Source: Mesobaculum littorinae
Lineage (GTDB): Bacteria > Pseudomonadota > Alphaproteobacteria > Rhodobacterales > Rhodobacteraceae
DNA length: 64,000 nucleotides
Direction of reading: 5' to 3'
NCBI RefSeq assembly: GCF_004011175.1
Contig: NZ_RQXX01000002.1
Span: 124,001-188,000, forward strand
Every line of letters starts with the position of its first letter. The first letter of the stretch is position 1. Of the stretch, positions 34,007-44,054 are shown piece after piece. Position numbers and translations under genes: made by a program. Below the pieces are notes generated by a model. It was not told where the DNA came from, ran no database searches, and worked only from the letters and a program-made list of their open reading frames with translations.

Positions 34007-35191
34007 TCAGGCGCAGGTCTGCGCGATGGCGCGGGCCAGCACCGGCACCGTGTCGGCGTTCAGCCCGGCGATGTTCAGGCGGCTGTCGCCCACCATGTAG
34101 ATTCCGAAATCCTCGCGCATCTTCGCGACCTCGTCGGGCGAGGCGCCGAGGCGCGAGAACATCCCGCGGTGATCGGCGATGAAGTCGTAGCGCGACGAGT
34201 TCGTGCGTTGCCGCAGCTCGTCCGCCAGCTGCCGACGGAGCGCGAGCATCGACAGGCGGGTCTCTTCAAGCTCGGCCTGCCAGTCGGCGCGCAGGTCGGC
34301 GTCGCCCAGGATTGTCGCCACGATCCGGGGGCCGTGGTCGGGCGGGAAGGAGTAATTCGCGCGGTTGAGTGCGTTCAGCACCAGCTGCACCGTGCCCGCC
34401 TCGCTTGCATCCGACACGGTCAGAAGCAGGCCGGCGCGTTCGCGATAGATGCCGAAGTTCTTCGAGCAGGAGGCCGCGATCAGAACCTCCGGCAGGCGCT
34501 CTGCCAGAAGCCGGGTACCCGCCGCGTCGGCGTCGAGCCCGTCGCCGAAGCCCTGGTAGGCGATATCGATCATCGGGGTCGCGCCACGCTCGGCCAGAAG
34601 ATCGGCGACGCGGGTCCAGTCGGCCGCGGTCAGGTTGGCGCCGGTGGGGTTGTGGCAGCAACCATGCAGCAGCACGATGTCACCCTCCGCGACCTCGGCC
34701 AGATCCGCCAGCATCCCCTCGACATCGACCTTGCAGGTCGCGTCGTCGAAATAGCGATAGGTGCGGGTGGGCATTTCCATGTGGCGCAGGATGGTGATGT
34801 GGTTGGGCCATGTCGGGTCCGACACCCAGACGGTGGCATCCGCGCGTCCATGAGCCTTGACCAGTTCGAATGCCTGCCGCACCGCGCCGGTGCCGCCGGG
34901 GGTGGCGATCGCGGCGGTGCGGCCGGGGTCGATGCCTTCGCCCAGGATCATTCCCGCCAGGCCGCGGGCATAGGCGGGATCACCGGCCAGCCCGGTGTAG
35001 GACTTCGTCGTCTGCTCGTCCCAGATCCGTTTTTCGGCCGCCTTCACCGCGCGCATCACCGGGGTCACGCCCTCGGGCGTGCGGTAGACGCCGACGCCGA
35101 GGTCGATCTTGGCGTCACGCGGGTCCTCTCGGAACATCTGCGTCAGGGCGAGGATCTTGTCGGGGGCGGGGGCTTTCAGGCCGGACAGCAT
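34007..35191 (-). CDS. Aspartate/aromatic amino acid aminotransferase (TyrB/AspC class Ia)
   Basis: A 394-residue class Ia aminotransferase using PLP. The Schiff-base Lys is in SCSKNFGIYRERAG, and the substrate-binding Arg is in the C-terminal MFSRLGASPDEVAKM/NIAGLN region. The N-terminal DPRDAKIDLGVGVYRTPEGV and YTGLAGDPAYARGLAGMILG are family hallmarks. It could serve aspartate, tyrosine or phenylalanine. It starts in the stop of the sulfurtransferase gene with a one-base overlap, so the pair is co-translated; together they could transaminate cysteine to mercaptopyruvate and then desulfurate it. Confidence 0.92.
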   Translation of the reverse strand: MLSGLKAPAPDKILALTQMFREDPRDAKIDLGVGVYRTPEGVTPVMRAVKAAEKRIWDEQTTKSYTGLAGDPAYARGLAGMILGEGIDPGRTAAIATPGGTGAVRQAFELVKAHGRADATVWVSDPTWPNHITILRHMEMPTRTYRYFDDATCKVDVEGMLADLAEVAEGDIVLLHGCCHNPTGANLTAADWTRVADLLAERGATPMIDIAYQGFGDGLDADAAGTRLLAERLPEVLIAASCSKNFGIYRERAGLLLTVSDASEAGTVQLVLNALNRANYSFPPDHGPRIVATILGDADLRADWQAELEETRLSMLALRRQLADELRQRTNSSRYDFIADHRGMFSRLGASPDEVAKMREDFGIYMVGDSRLNIAGLNADTVPVLARAIAQTCA

Positions 35192-36048
35192 CAGCGGTCT
35201 CCAGTGACGACGGCGAGGTCAGAATACATGCCCCATTCGGCCCACGAGCCATCATAGAGCGCGTGATCCCCGTGCCCGATCCGTTCGAGCGCGAGGGAGA
35301 GGATCGCGGCGGTGACGCCCGATCCGCAGGTGGTGATGACGGGGCGCCCGAGGTCGACGCCCGCCTGCGCGAAGGCTGCACGCAGGTCGTCGGTGCCGCG
35401 CATCGTGCCGTCGTCGTTGAGGACGGCGCGGAAGGGCAGGTTCTTCGAACCGGGGATGTGGCCCGCGCGCAGACCCTGGCGCGGCTCGGGATCGTCGCCG
35501 CGGAAGCGCGAGGCGCCGCGGGCATCGACGATCTCGTGATCGCCCAGTTTGGCGGCGGCGGCGACCTGCGTCACGTCGCGCACCAGCTGGTTCTGCTTGC
35601 GCGCGGTCATGTGGCGGTCGCGGATCGCCGGGGGCAGGTCGTCGACCGGGTGCCCCTCGGCCCGCCACTTGGGCAGGCCGCCGTCGAGGACGGCGACGTC
35701 GGTCTTGCCCATCAGCCGGAACAGCCACCAGAAGCGGGCTGCGGAGAACAGGCCCAGGCCGTCGTAGATCACGACCTGGTGGCCGTCGCCCACGCCGAGC
35801 GCGCGCATCCGGCTCATGAACTTTTCCGGCGGCGGGGCCATGTGAGGCAGGTCGCTGCGGCTGTCGGAGAGGTCGGACAGATCGGCAAAGCGCGCGCCGG
35901 GGATGTGGGCCACGTCGTATTCCGCACGCGGATCGCGCCCCGCGTCGGGCAGGTACCAGGATCCGTCGAGGATCCGGAGGTCCGGATCGGACAGGTGCCG
36001 GGCCAGCCAGTCGGTGGAAACCAGGGTATGCGGATCGTCCTGGGACAT
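35191..36048 (-). CDS. sseA: 3-mercaptopyruvate sulfurtransferase (two-domain rhodanese)
   Basis: A 285-residue two-domain rhodanese. The N-terminal inactive domain (about 10-140) contains YDVAHIPGARFADL. The C-terminal domain has the active-site loop CGSGVTAAILSLAL, whose CGSGVT sequence indicates 3-mercaptopyruvate rather than thiosulfate preference. It transfers sulfur from mercaptopyruvate to thiols or cyanide. ATG 36048 gives MSQDDPHTLVSTDWLA, the normal start. It is followed by the aminotransferase gene with a one-base overlap. Confidence 0.92.
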   Translation of the reverse strand: MSQDDPHTLVSTDWLARHLSDPDLRILDGSWYLPDAGRDPRAEYDVAHIPGARFADLSDLSDSRSDLPHMAPPPEKFMSRMRALGVGDGHQVVIYDGLGLFSAARFWWLFRLMGKTDVAVLDGGLPKWRAEGHPVDDLPPAIRDRHMTARKQNQLVRDVTQVAAAAKLGDHEIVDARGASRFRGDDPEPRQGLRAGHIPGSKNLPFRAVLNDDGTMRGTDDLRAAFAQAGVDLGRPVITTCGSGVTAAILSLALERIGHGDHALYDGSWAEWGMYSDLAVVTGDR

Positions 36049-36193
36049 GCAGATCACCGTGTCGCAAGGGTTTCCCTGCCTTAGCCGCCCTGCGGACGGG
36101 CTGCAAGGTATCGGCGGGGCCACGGGGACGGGGCCACGGGGCATGGGGGCGCATCGGGGGCGGCCGGTCCGCTGGGGGGCAGGCGGGGCGAGA

Positions 36194-36217
36194 GTGGGTA
36201 TTTTTGAAGAGAAGAAG
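36194..36217 (+). repeat. GGAGTATTT element copy 5 (divergent)
   Basis: GTGGGTATTTTTGAAGAGAA and then GAAG: the purine tract and TATTT box agree with the other copies but GGAG is altered to GTGG and no clear hairpin precedes it. No plus-strand gene ends nearby; it lies between sseA and smpB, both on the minus strand. Confidence 0.55.
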
Positions 36218-36281
36218 CCAGGGGAGGCGCCGTGCGCTGCGCGGGCGCCTTGCCCCACGGTTCGGCGGCGGCGCCCCCGGC

Positions 36282-36755
36282 TCAGGCGTTCTGGCGCAGG
36301 AGGCGCTGTTTCTGGCGCTGCCAGTCGCGCTTGGCTTCGGTGGCGCGCTTGTCGGGCGCCTTCTTGCCCTTGGCGATGCCGATCTTGACCTTGGCGATGC
36401 CGCGATGGTTGAAATACAGCACCATTGGCACGAGCGTCATGCCCTTGCGCTGGGTTTCATTCCAGAGCCGCGCGAGTTCCTTGCGCGAAACCAGAAGCTT
36501 GCGGCGGCGCCGGTCCTCGTGCCCGAACATCGCCTGTTCGTAGGGAGCGATATAGGCGTTCACCAGCCACAGCTCACCGTTTTCGACGGCGGCATAGCTT
36601 TCGGCGATGTTCGAGGTGTTCTGCCGCAACGACTTCACCTCGGACCCCATCAGCTGGATGCCGCATTCGAGGTCGTCGTCGATGGCATAGTCGTAGCGTG
36701 CGCGCCGGTTCTCGGCGATCACCTTGTAATTCGGGTTGTCCTTGGGCTTGGCCAT
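36282..36755 (-). CDS. smpB: SsrA-binding protein SmpB
   Basis: A 157-residue partner of tmRNA in ribosome rescue. Hallmarks are [53 protein letters not shown] and the basic C-terminal helix ([20 protein letters not shown]) that follows the tmRNA anticodon-like path into the decoding site. Length and tail are intact. The tmRNA gene itself is not in this window. dapA is upstream on the same strand, as in many Rhodobacteraceae. Confidence 0.97.
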   Translation of the reverse strand: MAKPKDNPNYKVIAENRRARYDYAIDDDLECGIQLMGSEVKSLRQNTSNIAESYAAVENGELWLVNAYIAPYEQAMFGHEDRRRRKLLVSRKELARLWNETQRKGMTLVPMVLYFNHRGIAKVKIGIAKGKKAPDKRATEAKRDWQRQKQRLLRQNA

Positions 36756-36918
36756 TGCGGAGACGTAGAGGGGACGCGTGCCGGGATCAAGGAGGCGATT
36801 GAAGACGGGGCACACGAAAGGTTTCGAGCGGGAGGGGGAGCCGGGGGTTTGCACCCCGGCTTCGCCTGTGCAGCGCATCTGCGGGCCCCCGGGCGGTCCG
36901 CAGACGCTTCGGGCAGGG

Positions 36919-37791
36919 TCAGAGCAGGCCTGCGTGTTCCATCGCCGCGCGGATCTCGGCCTTGGTGGCGTCGGTGGGCTGTTCCAGGGGCAGGCGCACC
37001 TCGGTCGAGCACAGGCCCAGCAAGGACAATCCGTATTTCGCCCCCGTGAGCCCGGGTTCGAGGAAGATCGCCCGGTGCAGCGGCATCAGCCGGTCCTGCA
37101 GCGCAAGCGCGCCGGCCCAGTCGCCCGACAGCGTCGCCGCCTGGAACTGCGCACAGAGCTTCGGGGCGACGTTGGCGGTGACGCTGATGCAGCCTACGCC
37201 GCCATGCGCGTTGAACCCCAGCGCCGAGGCGTCTTCGCCCGAGATCTGCAGGAAGTCCGTGCCGCAGGTGATGCGCTGGAGGCTGACCCGCGACACGTCG
37301 CCGGTGGCGTCCTTCACGCCTACGATGCGCGGCAGCTTTGCCAGTTCGCCCATCGTCGCGGGCGTCATGTCGACGATCGACCGGCCGGGGATGTTGTAGA
37401 TCAGGATCGGCAGGTTGGCCGCATCATGCACCGCGCGGAAATGCGCCATCAGACCCGACTGCGTAGGCTTGTTGTAGTAGGGCGTCACGACGAGCGCGCC
37501 GTCGGCGCCCACGGCTTCGGCATGCCGGATCAGCCGGATCGATTCCGCCGTGTTGTTCGACCCCGCGCCCGCGATCACCGGGATCCGCCCGGCCACGGCC
37601 TGCACCACCAACTCGACCACCTGTTCGTGCTCGGCATGGCTGAGCGTCGGGGTTTCCCCCGTGGTGCCCACCGGCACGAGGCCTGAGGACCCTTCGGCGA
37701 TGTGCCAGTCGACAAGTTTCTTCAACGTGTCCACATCCACCTTGCCGTCCTTGAACGGCGTGACGAGGGCGGGCAGGGATCCCTTGAACAT
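36919..37791 (-). CDS. dapA: 4-hydroxy-tetrahydrodipicolinate synthase
   Basis: DapA condenses aspartate semialdehyde and pyruvate, the first committed step to DAP and lysine. The 290-residue TIM barrel shows [38 protein letters not shown], the Tyr of [25 protein letters not shown], and the Schiff-base Lys in [17 protein letters not shown] 37791 has AAGGAAG seven bases upstream; the GTG two codons earlier is less likely. Divergent from the slt-like gene across about 145 bases. Confidence 0.97.
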   Translation of the reverse strand: MFKGSLPALVTPFKDGKVDVDTLKKLVDWHIAEGSSGLVPVGTTGETPTLSHAEHEQVVELVVQAVAGRIPVIAGAGSNNTAESIRLIRHAEAVGADGALVVTPYYNKPTQSGLMAHFRAVHDAANLPILIYNIPGRSIVDMTPATMGELAKLPRIVGVKDATGDVSRVSLQRITCGTDFLQISGEDASALGFNAHGGVGCISVTANVAPKLCAQFQAATLSGDWAGALALQDRLMPLHRAIFLEPGLTGAKYGLSLLGLCSTEVRLPLEQPTDATKAEIRAAMEHAGLL

Positions 37792-37937
37792 GGACACGCT
37801 TCCTTCGGTCTTCGGGGGCGCGGTTCGCGTTTCGCGGGCGCCCGGTGTTGTGATCGCGGGCGGACCCTATAGGCGTCACACCGCCTTGCCAAGTTTGTGT
37901 ATTGAACGCGCCCGCATGGAGCTTAGTTTTCCGACCC

Positions 37938-39899
37938 ATGCGTATGATTGCCCTGTCCGCCCTTCTTGCTGCCACGCTGACCGGCCTTCCTGCCGTTTCG
38001 GCGCAGGAACGCCTGCCCGGGGGCGCCGCCGCCCGCGCCCTGTCCGACGGCATGGACGAGATGCGCGCCGGCGATTGGTCCGATGCGCTGTCCGAGGCTG
38101 CAAAGGCCGGGCCCGTCGCGCGCGACGTGTTCGAGTGGCACCGCCTGCGGGCCGGGCGCGGGACTTTCGACGAGGCCATCGCCTTTCTCCGCCGGCGGGG
38201 CGACTGGCCGGGCCTGCCCTACCTCAAGGAGCAAATGGAAGAGTCGCTGCCCTTCGAGGGTCGCGGGCCCGATGTGATCGCCTTTTTCGCCGACACCACG
38301 CCGGAGACGGGACATGGTGCCGTCGCCCTGGTCGAGGCCTTTGCCCAGATCGGCAACGAGGGCGATGCCCAGGCCGAGGCCACGCTGGCCTGGCTGACCC
38401 TGCCCATGGATGCGGAGTCCGAGGCGCTGCTGCTGGCGCGCTACCCGGACGTGCTTGAACCTCATCATCGCGCGCGGCTTGACATGCTGTTGTGGCGCGG
38501 TGCCGAGGCGGCGGCGCGGCGGATGCTGGCCCGGGTGGACGACACCGGGCTTGCCGCGCTGGCCGAGGCCCGGCTGGCGCTGCGCCAGAACCGCGCCGGT
38601 GTCGACGACCTGATCGAGGCCGTGCCGGCGGCGCTGCAATCCGATCCGGGGCTGGCCTACGAACGGTTTCGCTGGCGGCTGGGCCACGGCCTGAAGGAGT
38701 CGGCCATCGAGCTGATGATCGCCCGCAGTTCCCAGGCGGCGGACCTCGGACAGGCCGACGCCTGGGCCGCGCACCGCGGCGATCTGGCGCGCGAACTGAT
38801 GCGGGCGGGCGACCACGAGACGGCCTATGCCGTTGCCGCCGCGCATCACCTGCGGGAGGGCGGCACGTATTCCGACCTCGAATGGCTGTCGGGCTACCTC
38901 GCGCTGCGGTTTCTCGACGCGCCGGCCAAGGCGCTCGAACACTTCCGGCATTTGCGGCTGTCCGTCGACACGCCTATATCCTTGGGCCGGGCGGGCTACT
39001 GGGAAGGGCGCGCGCACGAGGCGCTGGGCGATGTCGAGGGGGCGCAGGCGGCCTATGCCTTCGGCGCGGAGTACCAGACCAGCTTTTACGGCCTTCTCGC
39101 GGCCGAGCGCGGTGGCCTTCCGCTGGACCCCGCGCTGACGGGGAAGGAGACCTATCCCTCGGTCTCGGTCTCGGCCTTCCGCGACAGTTCGGTCCTCGAG
39201 GCGGCGCTGCTGCTGCAAAGCGCGGGCGAGCGCGATCTGGCCGAGCGTTTCATGGTGCATCTGGGCGAGACGTTGACCGAGACCGAGCTTGGGACGCTGG
39301 CCGATGTCGCGCTGGCGCTGGGCGAGCCGCATATCGCGCTGAGGGTGGCGAAGCAGGCGGCGCGCATGGGGTATACGCTGCCGCGGTCCTATTTCCCGGT
39401 GATCGAGCTGGGCGTGGCGGACATGCCAGTGTCGCGGGAGCTGGCGCTGGCCATCGCGCGACGCGAGAGCGAGTTCAATCCCGGGGTGTCGAGCGGCGTG
39501 GGCGCGCGCGGGCTCATGCAGCTGATGCCCGGGACCGCGCGCGACGTGGCCCGCGAGATCGGCGTGGCCTATTCCTCGGAGCGGCTGTTTACCGACCCGA
39601 GCTACAATGCGCGGCTGGGGACCACTTACCTTGCCGGGCTGATCCGGCAGTTCGGCGATACGCCGGTGCTGGTTTCGGCGGGATACAACGCGGGCCCGGG
39701 GCGTCCGCTGACATGGATGCGCGACCGCGGCGATCCCCGCAGCGACGAGGTCGACGTTGTGGACTGGATCGAGCACATCCCCTTCGATGAGACGCGCAAC
39801 TACGTGATGCGTGTGGCCGAGTCGCTGCCTGTCTACCGCGCGCGGCTGACCGGCGAGACCGGGCCGCTGAACTTCACCGACGAGCTGAAGGGGCGGTAG
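37938..39899 (+). CDS. Soluble lytic murein transglycosylase (Slt70-like)
   Basis: A 653-residue periplasmic transglycosylase with a signal peptide (MRMIALSALLAATLTGLPA, cleavage near VSAQ). The long N-terminal region is an alpha-solenoid like the U and L domains of Slt70. The C-terminal SLT domain (about 480-630) has the catalytic Glu in AIARRESEFNPGVSSGVGAR, GLMQLMPGTARDVAREIG, and VLVSAGYNAGPGR. ATG 37938 is chosen because it begins the signal peptide. A GGAGTATTT element with hairpin follows the gene. Confidence 0.94.
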   Translation: MRMIALSALLAATLTGLPAVSAQERLPGGAAARALSDGMDEMRAGDWSDALSEAAKAGPVARDVFEWHRLRAGRGTFDEAIAFLRRRGDWPGLPYLKEQMEESLPFEGRGPDVIAFFADTTPETGHGAVALVEAFAQIGNEGDAQAEATLAWLTLPMDAESEALLLARYPDVLEPHHRARLDMLLWRGAEAAARRMLARVDDTGLAALAEARLALRQNRAGVDDLIEAVPAALQSDPGLAYERFRWRLGHGLKESAIELMIARSSQAADLGQADAWAAHRGDLARELMRAGDHETAYAVAAAHHLREGGTYSDLEWLSGYLALRFLDAPAKALEHFRHLRLSVDTPISLGRAGYWEGRAHEALGDVEGAQAAYAFGAEYQTSFYGLLAAERGGLPLDPALTGKETYPSVSVSAFRDSSVLEAALLLQSAGERDLAERFMVHLGETLTETELGTLADVALALGEPHIALRVAKQAARMGYTLPRSYFPVIELGVADMPVSRELALAIARRESEFNPGVSSGVGARGLMQLMPGTARDVAREIGVAYSSERLFTDPSYNARLGTTYLAGLIRQFGDTPVLVSAGYNAGPGRPLTWMRDRGDPRSDEVDVVDWIEHIPFDETRNYVMRVAESLPVYRARLTGETGPLNFTDELKGR

Positions 39900-39970
39900 C
39901 CGGACCCCGAGGCGCGGATCCTTGCGGATCCGCACGCGATGCATCGGGGCAGGGGGCGGTCCGCCCCCTC

Positions 39971-40022
39971 TGCGCCTTGCGGCGCATTCACCCCCGGAGA
40001 GTATTTGTAGAAGAAGAGAAGA
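39971..40022 (+). repeat. GGAGTATTT element copy 6, 3' of the slt-like gene
   Basis: A perfect 6-base-pair hairpin (TGCGCC 39971-39976 with GGCGCA 39981-39986) begins 71 bases after the stop, followed by CCCCCGGAGAGTATTTGTAG and then AAGAAGAGAAGA. The GGAG box is extended to GGAGAG here. Confidence 0.7.
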
Positions 40023-40185
40023 TGGGGACGGGAGAAGGGGGCCTGCCTGGCGGCGCGTTGGCGGCGCTTTCGTCGGTGGCGCGTGGCCGTTGCCCGGCGG
40101 GAGGTGCGGGCGGGGTGAACTTGACCCCGGGGCCGCGTTTGGCTAGCGCCTTGGCGTCCTAGCCCCGATCAAGGAGATGCGTCCC

Positions 40186-41295
40186 GTGCCTACCCCCTCT
40201 CTTCTCATCCTGCCCGGCGACGGTATCGGCCCCGAGGTCATGACCGAGGTGCGCAAGGTCATCGACTGGTTCGGTGCCAAGCGCGGCCTGTCCTTCGAGG
40301 TGTTCGAGGACCTGGTGGGCGGCGCGGCCTACGACGCGCACGGCACGCCCCTGACGGACGAGACCATGGCCAAGGCGCAGGGCGTGGACGCGGTGCTGCT
40401 GGGCGCCGTGGGCGGCCCGGCCTACGACACGCTGGATTTTGCCGTGAAGCCCGAGCGGGGTCTTCTGCGGCTGCGCAAGGAGATGGACCTCTTCGCCAAC
40501 CTGCGGCCCGCGCAGTGTTTCGATGCGCTTGCCGATTTCTCGTCGCTGAAGCGCGACGTGGTGGCCGGGCTCGACATCATGATCGTCCGCGAGCTGACGA
40601 GCGGGATCTATTTCGGCGAGCCCCGCGGGATCATCGACGACAACGAGGGCGGGCGCGTCGGCGTCAACACCCAGCGCTACACCACCGACGAAATCCGCCG
40701 CGTGGCGCGCGCCGCCTTCGAGCTGGCCAAGAAGCGCGGCAACCGCGTTTGCTCGATGGAAAAGGCCAACGTGATGGAGTCGGGCATCCTCTGGCGCGAA
40801 GAGGTGCAGTGGGTGCATGACAACGAGTATCCCGAGGTCGAGCTTAGCCACATGTACGCCGATGCCGGCGCCATGCAGCTGGTGCGTGCGCCCAAGCAGT
40901 TCGACGTGATCGTCACCGACAACCTGTTCGGCGACCTGCTGTCGGACGCGGCGGCGATGCTGACCGGGTCGCTGGGCATGTTGCCCTCGGCCTCGCTGGG
41001 GGCGCCGATGGAGAACGGCCGGCCCAAGGCGCTCTATGAGCCCGTCCACGGCTCGGCCCCAGACATCGCGGGTCAGGGCAAGGCCAATCCGTCGGCCTGC
41101 ATCCTGAGCTTTGCCATGGCGCTGCGCTATTCCTTCGACCGGGGCGACGAGGCGACGCGGCTGGAACGCGCGGTTGAGACCGTTCTGGCGCAGGGTGTCC
41201 GCACCGCCGACCTGATGCAGGCCGAGGGCGGCAGCCCCGCCTCGACCAGCGACATGGGCGATGCGGTGATCGCGGCGCTTGAGGCGTCTCTCTGA
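40186..41295 (+). CDS. leuB: 3-isopropylmalate dehydrogenase
   Basis: LeuB oxidatively decarboxylates 3-isopropylmalate in leucine synthesis with NAD. The 369-residue protein has [14 protein letters not shown] at the N terminus, the active-site [32 protein letters not shown] with the catalytic Lys, and [20 protein letters not shown] with the metal-binding Asp. AAGGAG (40171-40176) is immediately before an ATG and nine bases before GTG 40186, so GTG is the likely start. No leuC/leuD genes are adjacent. Confidence 0.95.
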   Translation: MPTPSLLILPGDGIGPEVMTEVRKVIDWFGAKRGLSFEVFEDLVGGAAYDAHGTPLTDETMAKAQGVDAVLLGAVGGPAYDTLDFAVKPERGLLRLRKEMDLFANLRPAQCFDALADFSSLKRDVVAGLDIMIVRELTSGIYFGEPRGIIDDNEGGRVGVNTQRYTTDEIRRVARAAFELAKKRGNRVCSMEKANVMESGILWREEVQWVHDNEYPEVELSHMYADAGAMQLVRAPKQFDVIVTDNLFGDLLSDAAAMLTGSLGMLPSASLGAPMENGRPKALYEPVHGSAPDIAGQGKANPSACILSFAMALRYSFDRGDEATRLERAVETVLAQGVRTADLMQAEGGSPASTSDMGDAVIAALEASL

Positions 41296-41302
41296 GAAAA
41301 TC

Positions 41303-41330
41303 ATCGGGCGCGCCATGTGGCGTGCCCGAT
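41303..41330. terminator. Bidirectional hairpin between leuB and emrB
   Basis: A 12-base-pair stem with one G-T pair (ATCGGGCGCGCC 41303-41314 with GGCGTGCCCGAT 41319-41330) and an ATGT loop sits between two convergent genes, eight bases after the leuB stop and 33 bases after that of emrB. It has A residues on the left and TT on the right flank. Confidence 0.7.
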
Positions 41331-41362
41331 GTTCCTGCGCCGTGGCCCTTCCGCGCCCGGAC

Positions 41363-42913
41363 CTAGGTCGGGCGGCGCAGGAGCAGCAGGATCGGGATCA
41401 CCGCCAGCGTCAGCACCAGCATCAGTGCGAAGTTGTCGACATAGGCGATCATCGCCGCCTCGCGGCTGACCAGCTGATCCGCGATCGCGGCATAGAGGCG
41501 CGACCCCTCCAGCAGTTGCGGCAGCGTGTTCCGCACGGCCGGCGCCTGAGCGGTGAGGGTCGAGGCAATTTCCTCGTGGTTGACCGTGCTCATCCGCGAC
41601 AGGGTCACCGTCACGAGCGATATGCCCACGCCTGAGCCCACGTTGCGCACCAGGCTGAACATCGCCGTCGCGTCGCCACGGAACCGCTGGGCGATGGTGG
41701 CGAAGGTAAGCGTTGAGAGCGGCACGAAGACGAAGCCCAGGCCGAACCCCTGCATCACGCCGCTGACGATGATGGGGCGGGCGTTCATGCCGCTTTCGAA
41801 GCCCTCCATCAGCAGCAGCGACCACGCGGTCATGCACAGGCCGAAGCCGACCAGGAGCCGCGGGTCGAAACGCCCGACGAGGCGCCCGACGATCACCATC
41901 GACAGCATCGTGCCGACCCCGCGCGGCGCCATGACGAGGCCGGTTTCGATCACCGGGTATCCCATGATCTTCTGCAGGAGCGGCGGCAGCAGGGCGAGAC
42001 CCGAAAACAGTGTCATCCCGATGACGAAGATGAAGACGAGACCCATCACGAAGTTGCGGTCGCGGAACATCGCAAGGTCGACGAAGGGATCTTTTGCGCC
42101 CCAGCAGTGGATCACGAAGGCCCAGAACCCCGACAGCATCAGCCCGAAGTAAAGCTGGATCTCGAACGCGTCGAACCAGCCGGCGGACTGGCCGCGGTCC
42201 AGCATCAGCTGCAGCGATCCGACGGCCAGCGCCAGAAGGCCGAAGCCCATGATGTCGAAGCGGCGCAGCTTGATCTCTTCGCGCGGGATGAAGGCCGCGA
42301 CGCCCAGAAGGGCTATGGCGCCGAGGGGCAGGTTGATGAAGAAGACGTAGCGCCAGTTGAAGACCTCGGTCAGATAGCCGCCCAGCGTCGGGCCGATGAT
42401 CGGCCCCACCATGATGCCCATGCCGTAGATCGCCATGGCCTGGCCGATCCTTTCGCGCGGGTTGATGTCCAGCAACAGCGCCTGCGAGAGCGGGATCAGC
42501 GCCGCGCCGAAGATGCCCTGGAAGATCCGGAACACCACCATCTCGGGCAGGCTGGTCGAGATGCCGCACAGCATCGAGGACAGCACGAAACCGATGATCG
42601 AGCCCACGAACACCATGCGCCTCCCGACCCGGTCGGCCACCCAGCCGGTCAGCGGCGTGGCGATGGCCGAGGCCACGATGTAGGAGGTCAGCACCCAGGT
42701 GATCTCTTCCTGCGTGGCGTTCAGGCTGGCCGCCATGTGCGGCAGCGCCACATTGGCGATCGTGGTGTCGAGCACCTGCATCACCGTCGCCAGCATGATC
42801 GAGGCGGTCAGAAGCCCCGGGTATGCCACCTTGAGCGCGGGGGGCGAGAGCGTCGCGCCCTTGCCGGAGGCGGCGGAGGCGGGTGACGACGGGGCCGGGG
42901 GGAGGTCGTCCAT
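41363..42913 (-). CDS. DHA2-family MFS multidrug efflux permease (EmrB type)
   Basis: A 516-residue inner-membrane drug:H+ antiporter with 14 predicted helices. The signatures are LDTTIANVALPHMAASLNAT, WVLTSYIVASAIATPLTGWV, GRRMVFVGSIIGFVLSSMLC and RIFQGIFGAALIPLSQALLL, all characteristic of EmrB/QacA. It should work with the membrane-fusion protein encoded just upstream and an outer-membrane channel not found in this window. Four bases separate it from the emrA-like gene. The substrate is unknown. Confidence 0.94.
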   Translation of the reverse strand: MDDLPPAPSSPASAASGKGATLSPPALKVAYPGLLTASIMLATVMQVLDTTIANVALPHMAASLNATQEEITWVLTSYIVASAIATPLTGWVADRVGRRMVFVGSIIGFVLSSMLCGISTSLPEMVVFRIFQGIFGAALIPLSQALLLDINPRERIGQAMAIYGMGIMVGPIIGPTLGGYLTEVFNWRYVFFINLPLGAIALLGVAAFIPREEIKLRRFDIMGFGLLALAVGSLQLMLDRGQSAGWFDAFEIQLYFGLMLSGFWAFVIHCWGAKDPFVDLAMFRDRNFVMGLVFIFVIGMTLFSGLALLPPLLQKIMGYPVIETGLVMAPRGVGTMLSMVIVGRLVGRFDPRLLVGFGLCMTAWSLLLMEGFESGMNARPIIVSGVMQGFGLGFVFVPLSTLTFATIAQRFRGDATAMFSLVRNVGSGVGISLVTVTLSRMSTVNHEEIASTLTAQAPAVRNTLPQLLEGSRLYAAIADQLVSREAAMIAYVDNFALMLVLTLAVIPILLLLRRPT

Positions 42914-42917
42914 GTCC

Positions 42918-44054
42918 TCAGCCCCGCAGCGCGTCGAGGCGCGTGGCCCCGGTGTCGACCGAGACGCCGACGCTCATGCCGTCGCGCAGAGGGCGGTCGG
43001 AGGTGTCGTCCAGACGGATCCGCACAGGCACGCGCTGCACCACCTTGACCCAGTTGCCGGTCGCGTTCTGCGCGGGGATCAGCGAGAATTGCGAGCCTGT
43101 GGCCGAGCCGAAGCTTTCCACCGCGCCGTGCAGTTCCAGCCCCGGGTAGGCGTCGACCTCGATCGTGACGGGCTGGCCCTGGGACAGGGAGCCAAGCTGG
43201 GTTTCCTTGAAATTCGCCTCGATCCAGCTGTCGTCACCGTTGACGAGCGTGGCGATGCCGCTGCCGGCGGCGACGAACTGGCCGACATTCAGGCCTTCGA
43301 TCTGGCTGACCGTGCCGTCGGTCGCGGCGCGCACGGTGGTCCGATCCAGGTCGCGCTGCGCGGCCGCGCGGGTTGCGAGTGCTGCGCGGACGGCGGGCAG
43401 GCTATCGGTCTCGGCCTCTGGGTCGCCGCCCAGGGCCGCCGCGGCGGCGGCAAGCTGGCGTTCGGCCACCCGCACCGCGTTCTCGGCGGTACGGCCTGCG
43501 ATTGTGGCATCGTCCAGCGCCGCCTGGCTGCCGACGCCGCGTTCGGAAAGCTGGCTTTGCCGGTTCAGTTCGCGGGCCTGAACGTCGGCGATGGCGTGGG
43601 CCGAGGCCAGCTGCGCCTCGGCCGTGGCATAGGCCGCGCGCTCCTTGGCGACGGTCAGGCGTGCGGCGGACAGCTGCGCCTCGGCCGATTGCAGAGCGAT
43701 GCGGTAATCAGTGGGATCGATGCGGAACAACGGCGTGCCGGCGGTCACGTGCTGGTTCTCGGTCACCAGAACCTCGGCCACGCGACCGCCGACCTCGGGC
43801 GCGGCGGACATCATCGGCTGGTGGATATAGGCATTGTCGGTGCTGACGTAGCGCCCCCCGAACAGCCACAGGCCGCCGCCGATCAGCACCAGCAGAAGCG
43901 GCATCGCCAGCATCAAAAGACGTTTGCGGCGGGCGGTGCCCGGCTTGGGCGCGGGGTCGGACTGCGTTTGGTCGGACTGGGCGGGGCCGGACTGGGAGGG
44001 GGCGGATTGCACCGCGTCGGGGCGGGCGTCCGAAGGATCGGTATCTGCGGTCAT
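42918..44054 (-). CDS. HlyD/EmrA-family membrane fusion protein
   Basis: A 378-residue periplasmic adaptor. An N-terminal ~35-residue Gln/Asp/Ser-rich cytoplasmic part is followed by a single membrane anchor (RLLMLAMPLLLVLIGGGLWL), the lipoyl/barrel-sandwich start (YVSTDNAYIHQPMMSAAPEV), a coiled-coil hairpin (about 110-210) and the closing DGTVSQIEGLNVGQFV segment. It links the EmrB-type permease to the outer membrane. Its ATG overlaps the marR stop (ATGA), so all three genes form one operon. Confidence 0.93.
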   Translation of the reverse strand: MTADTDPSDARPDAVQSAPSQSGPAQSDQTQSDPAPKPGTARRKRLLMLAMPLLLVLIGGGLWLFGGRYVSTDNAYIHQPMMSAAPEVGGRVAEVLVTENQHVTAGTPLFRIDPTDYRIALQSAEAQLSAARLTVAKERAAYATAEAQLASAHAIADVQARELNRQSQLSERGVGSQAALDDATIAGRTAENAVRVAERQLAAAAAALGGDPEAETDSLPAVRAALATRAAAQRDLDRTTVRAATDGTVSQIEGLNVGQFVAAGSGIATLVNGDDSWIEANFKETQLGSLSQGQPVTIEVDAYPGLELHGAVESFGSATGSQFSLIPAQNATGNWVKVVQRVPVRIRLDDTSDRPLRDGMSVGVSVDTGATRLDALRG

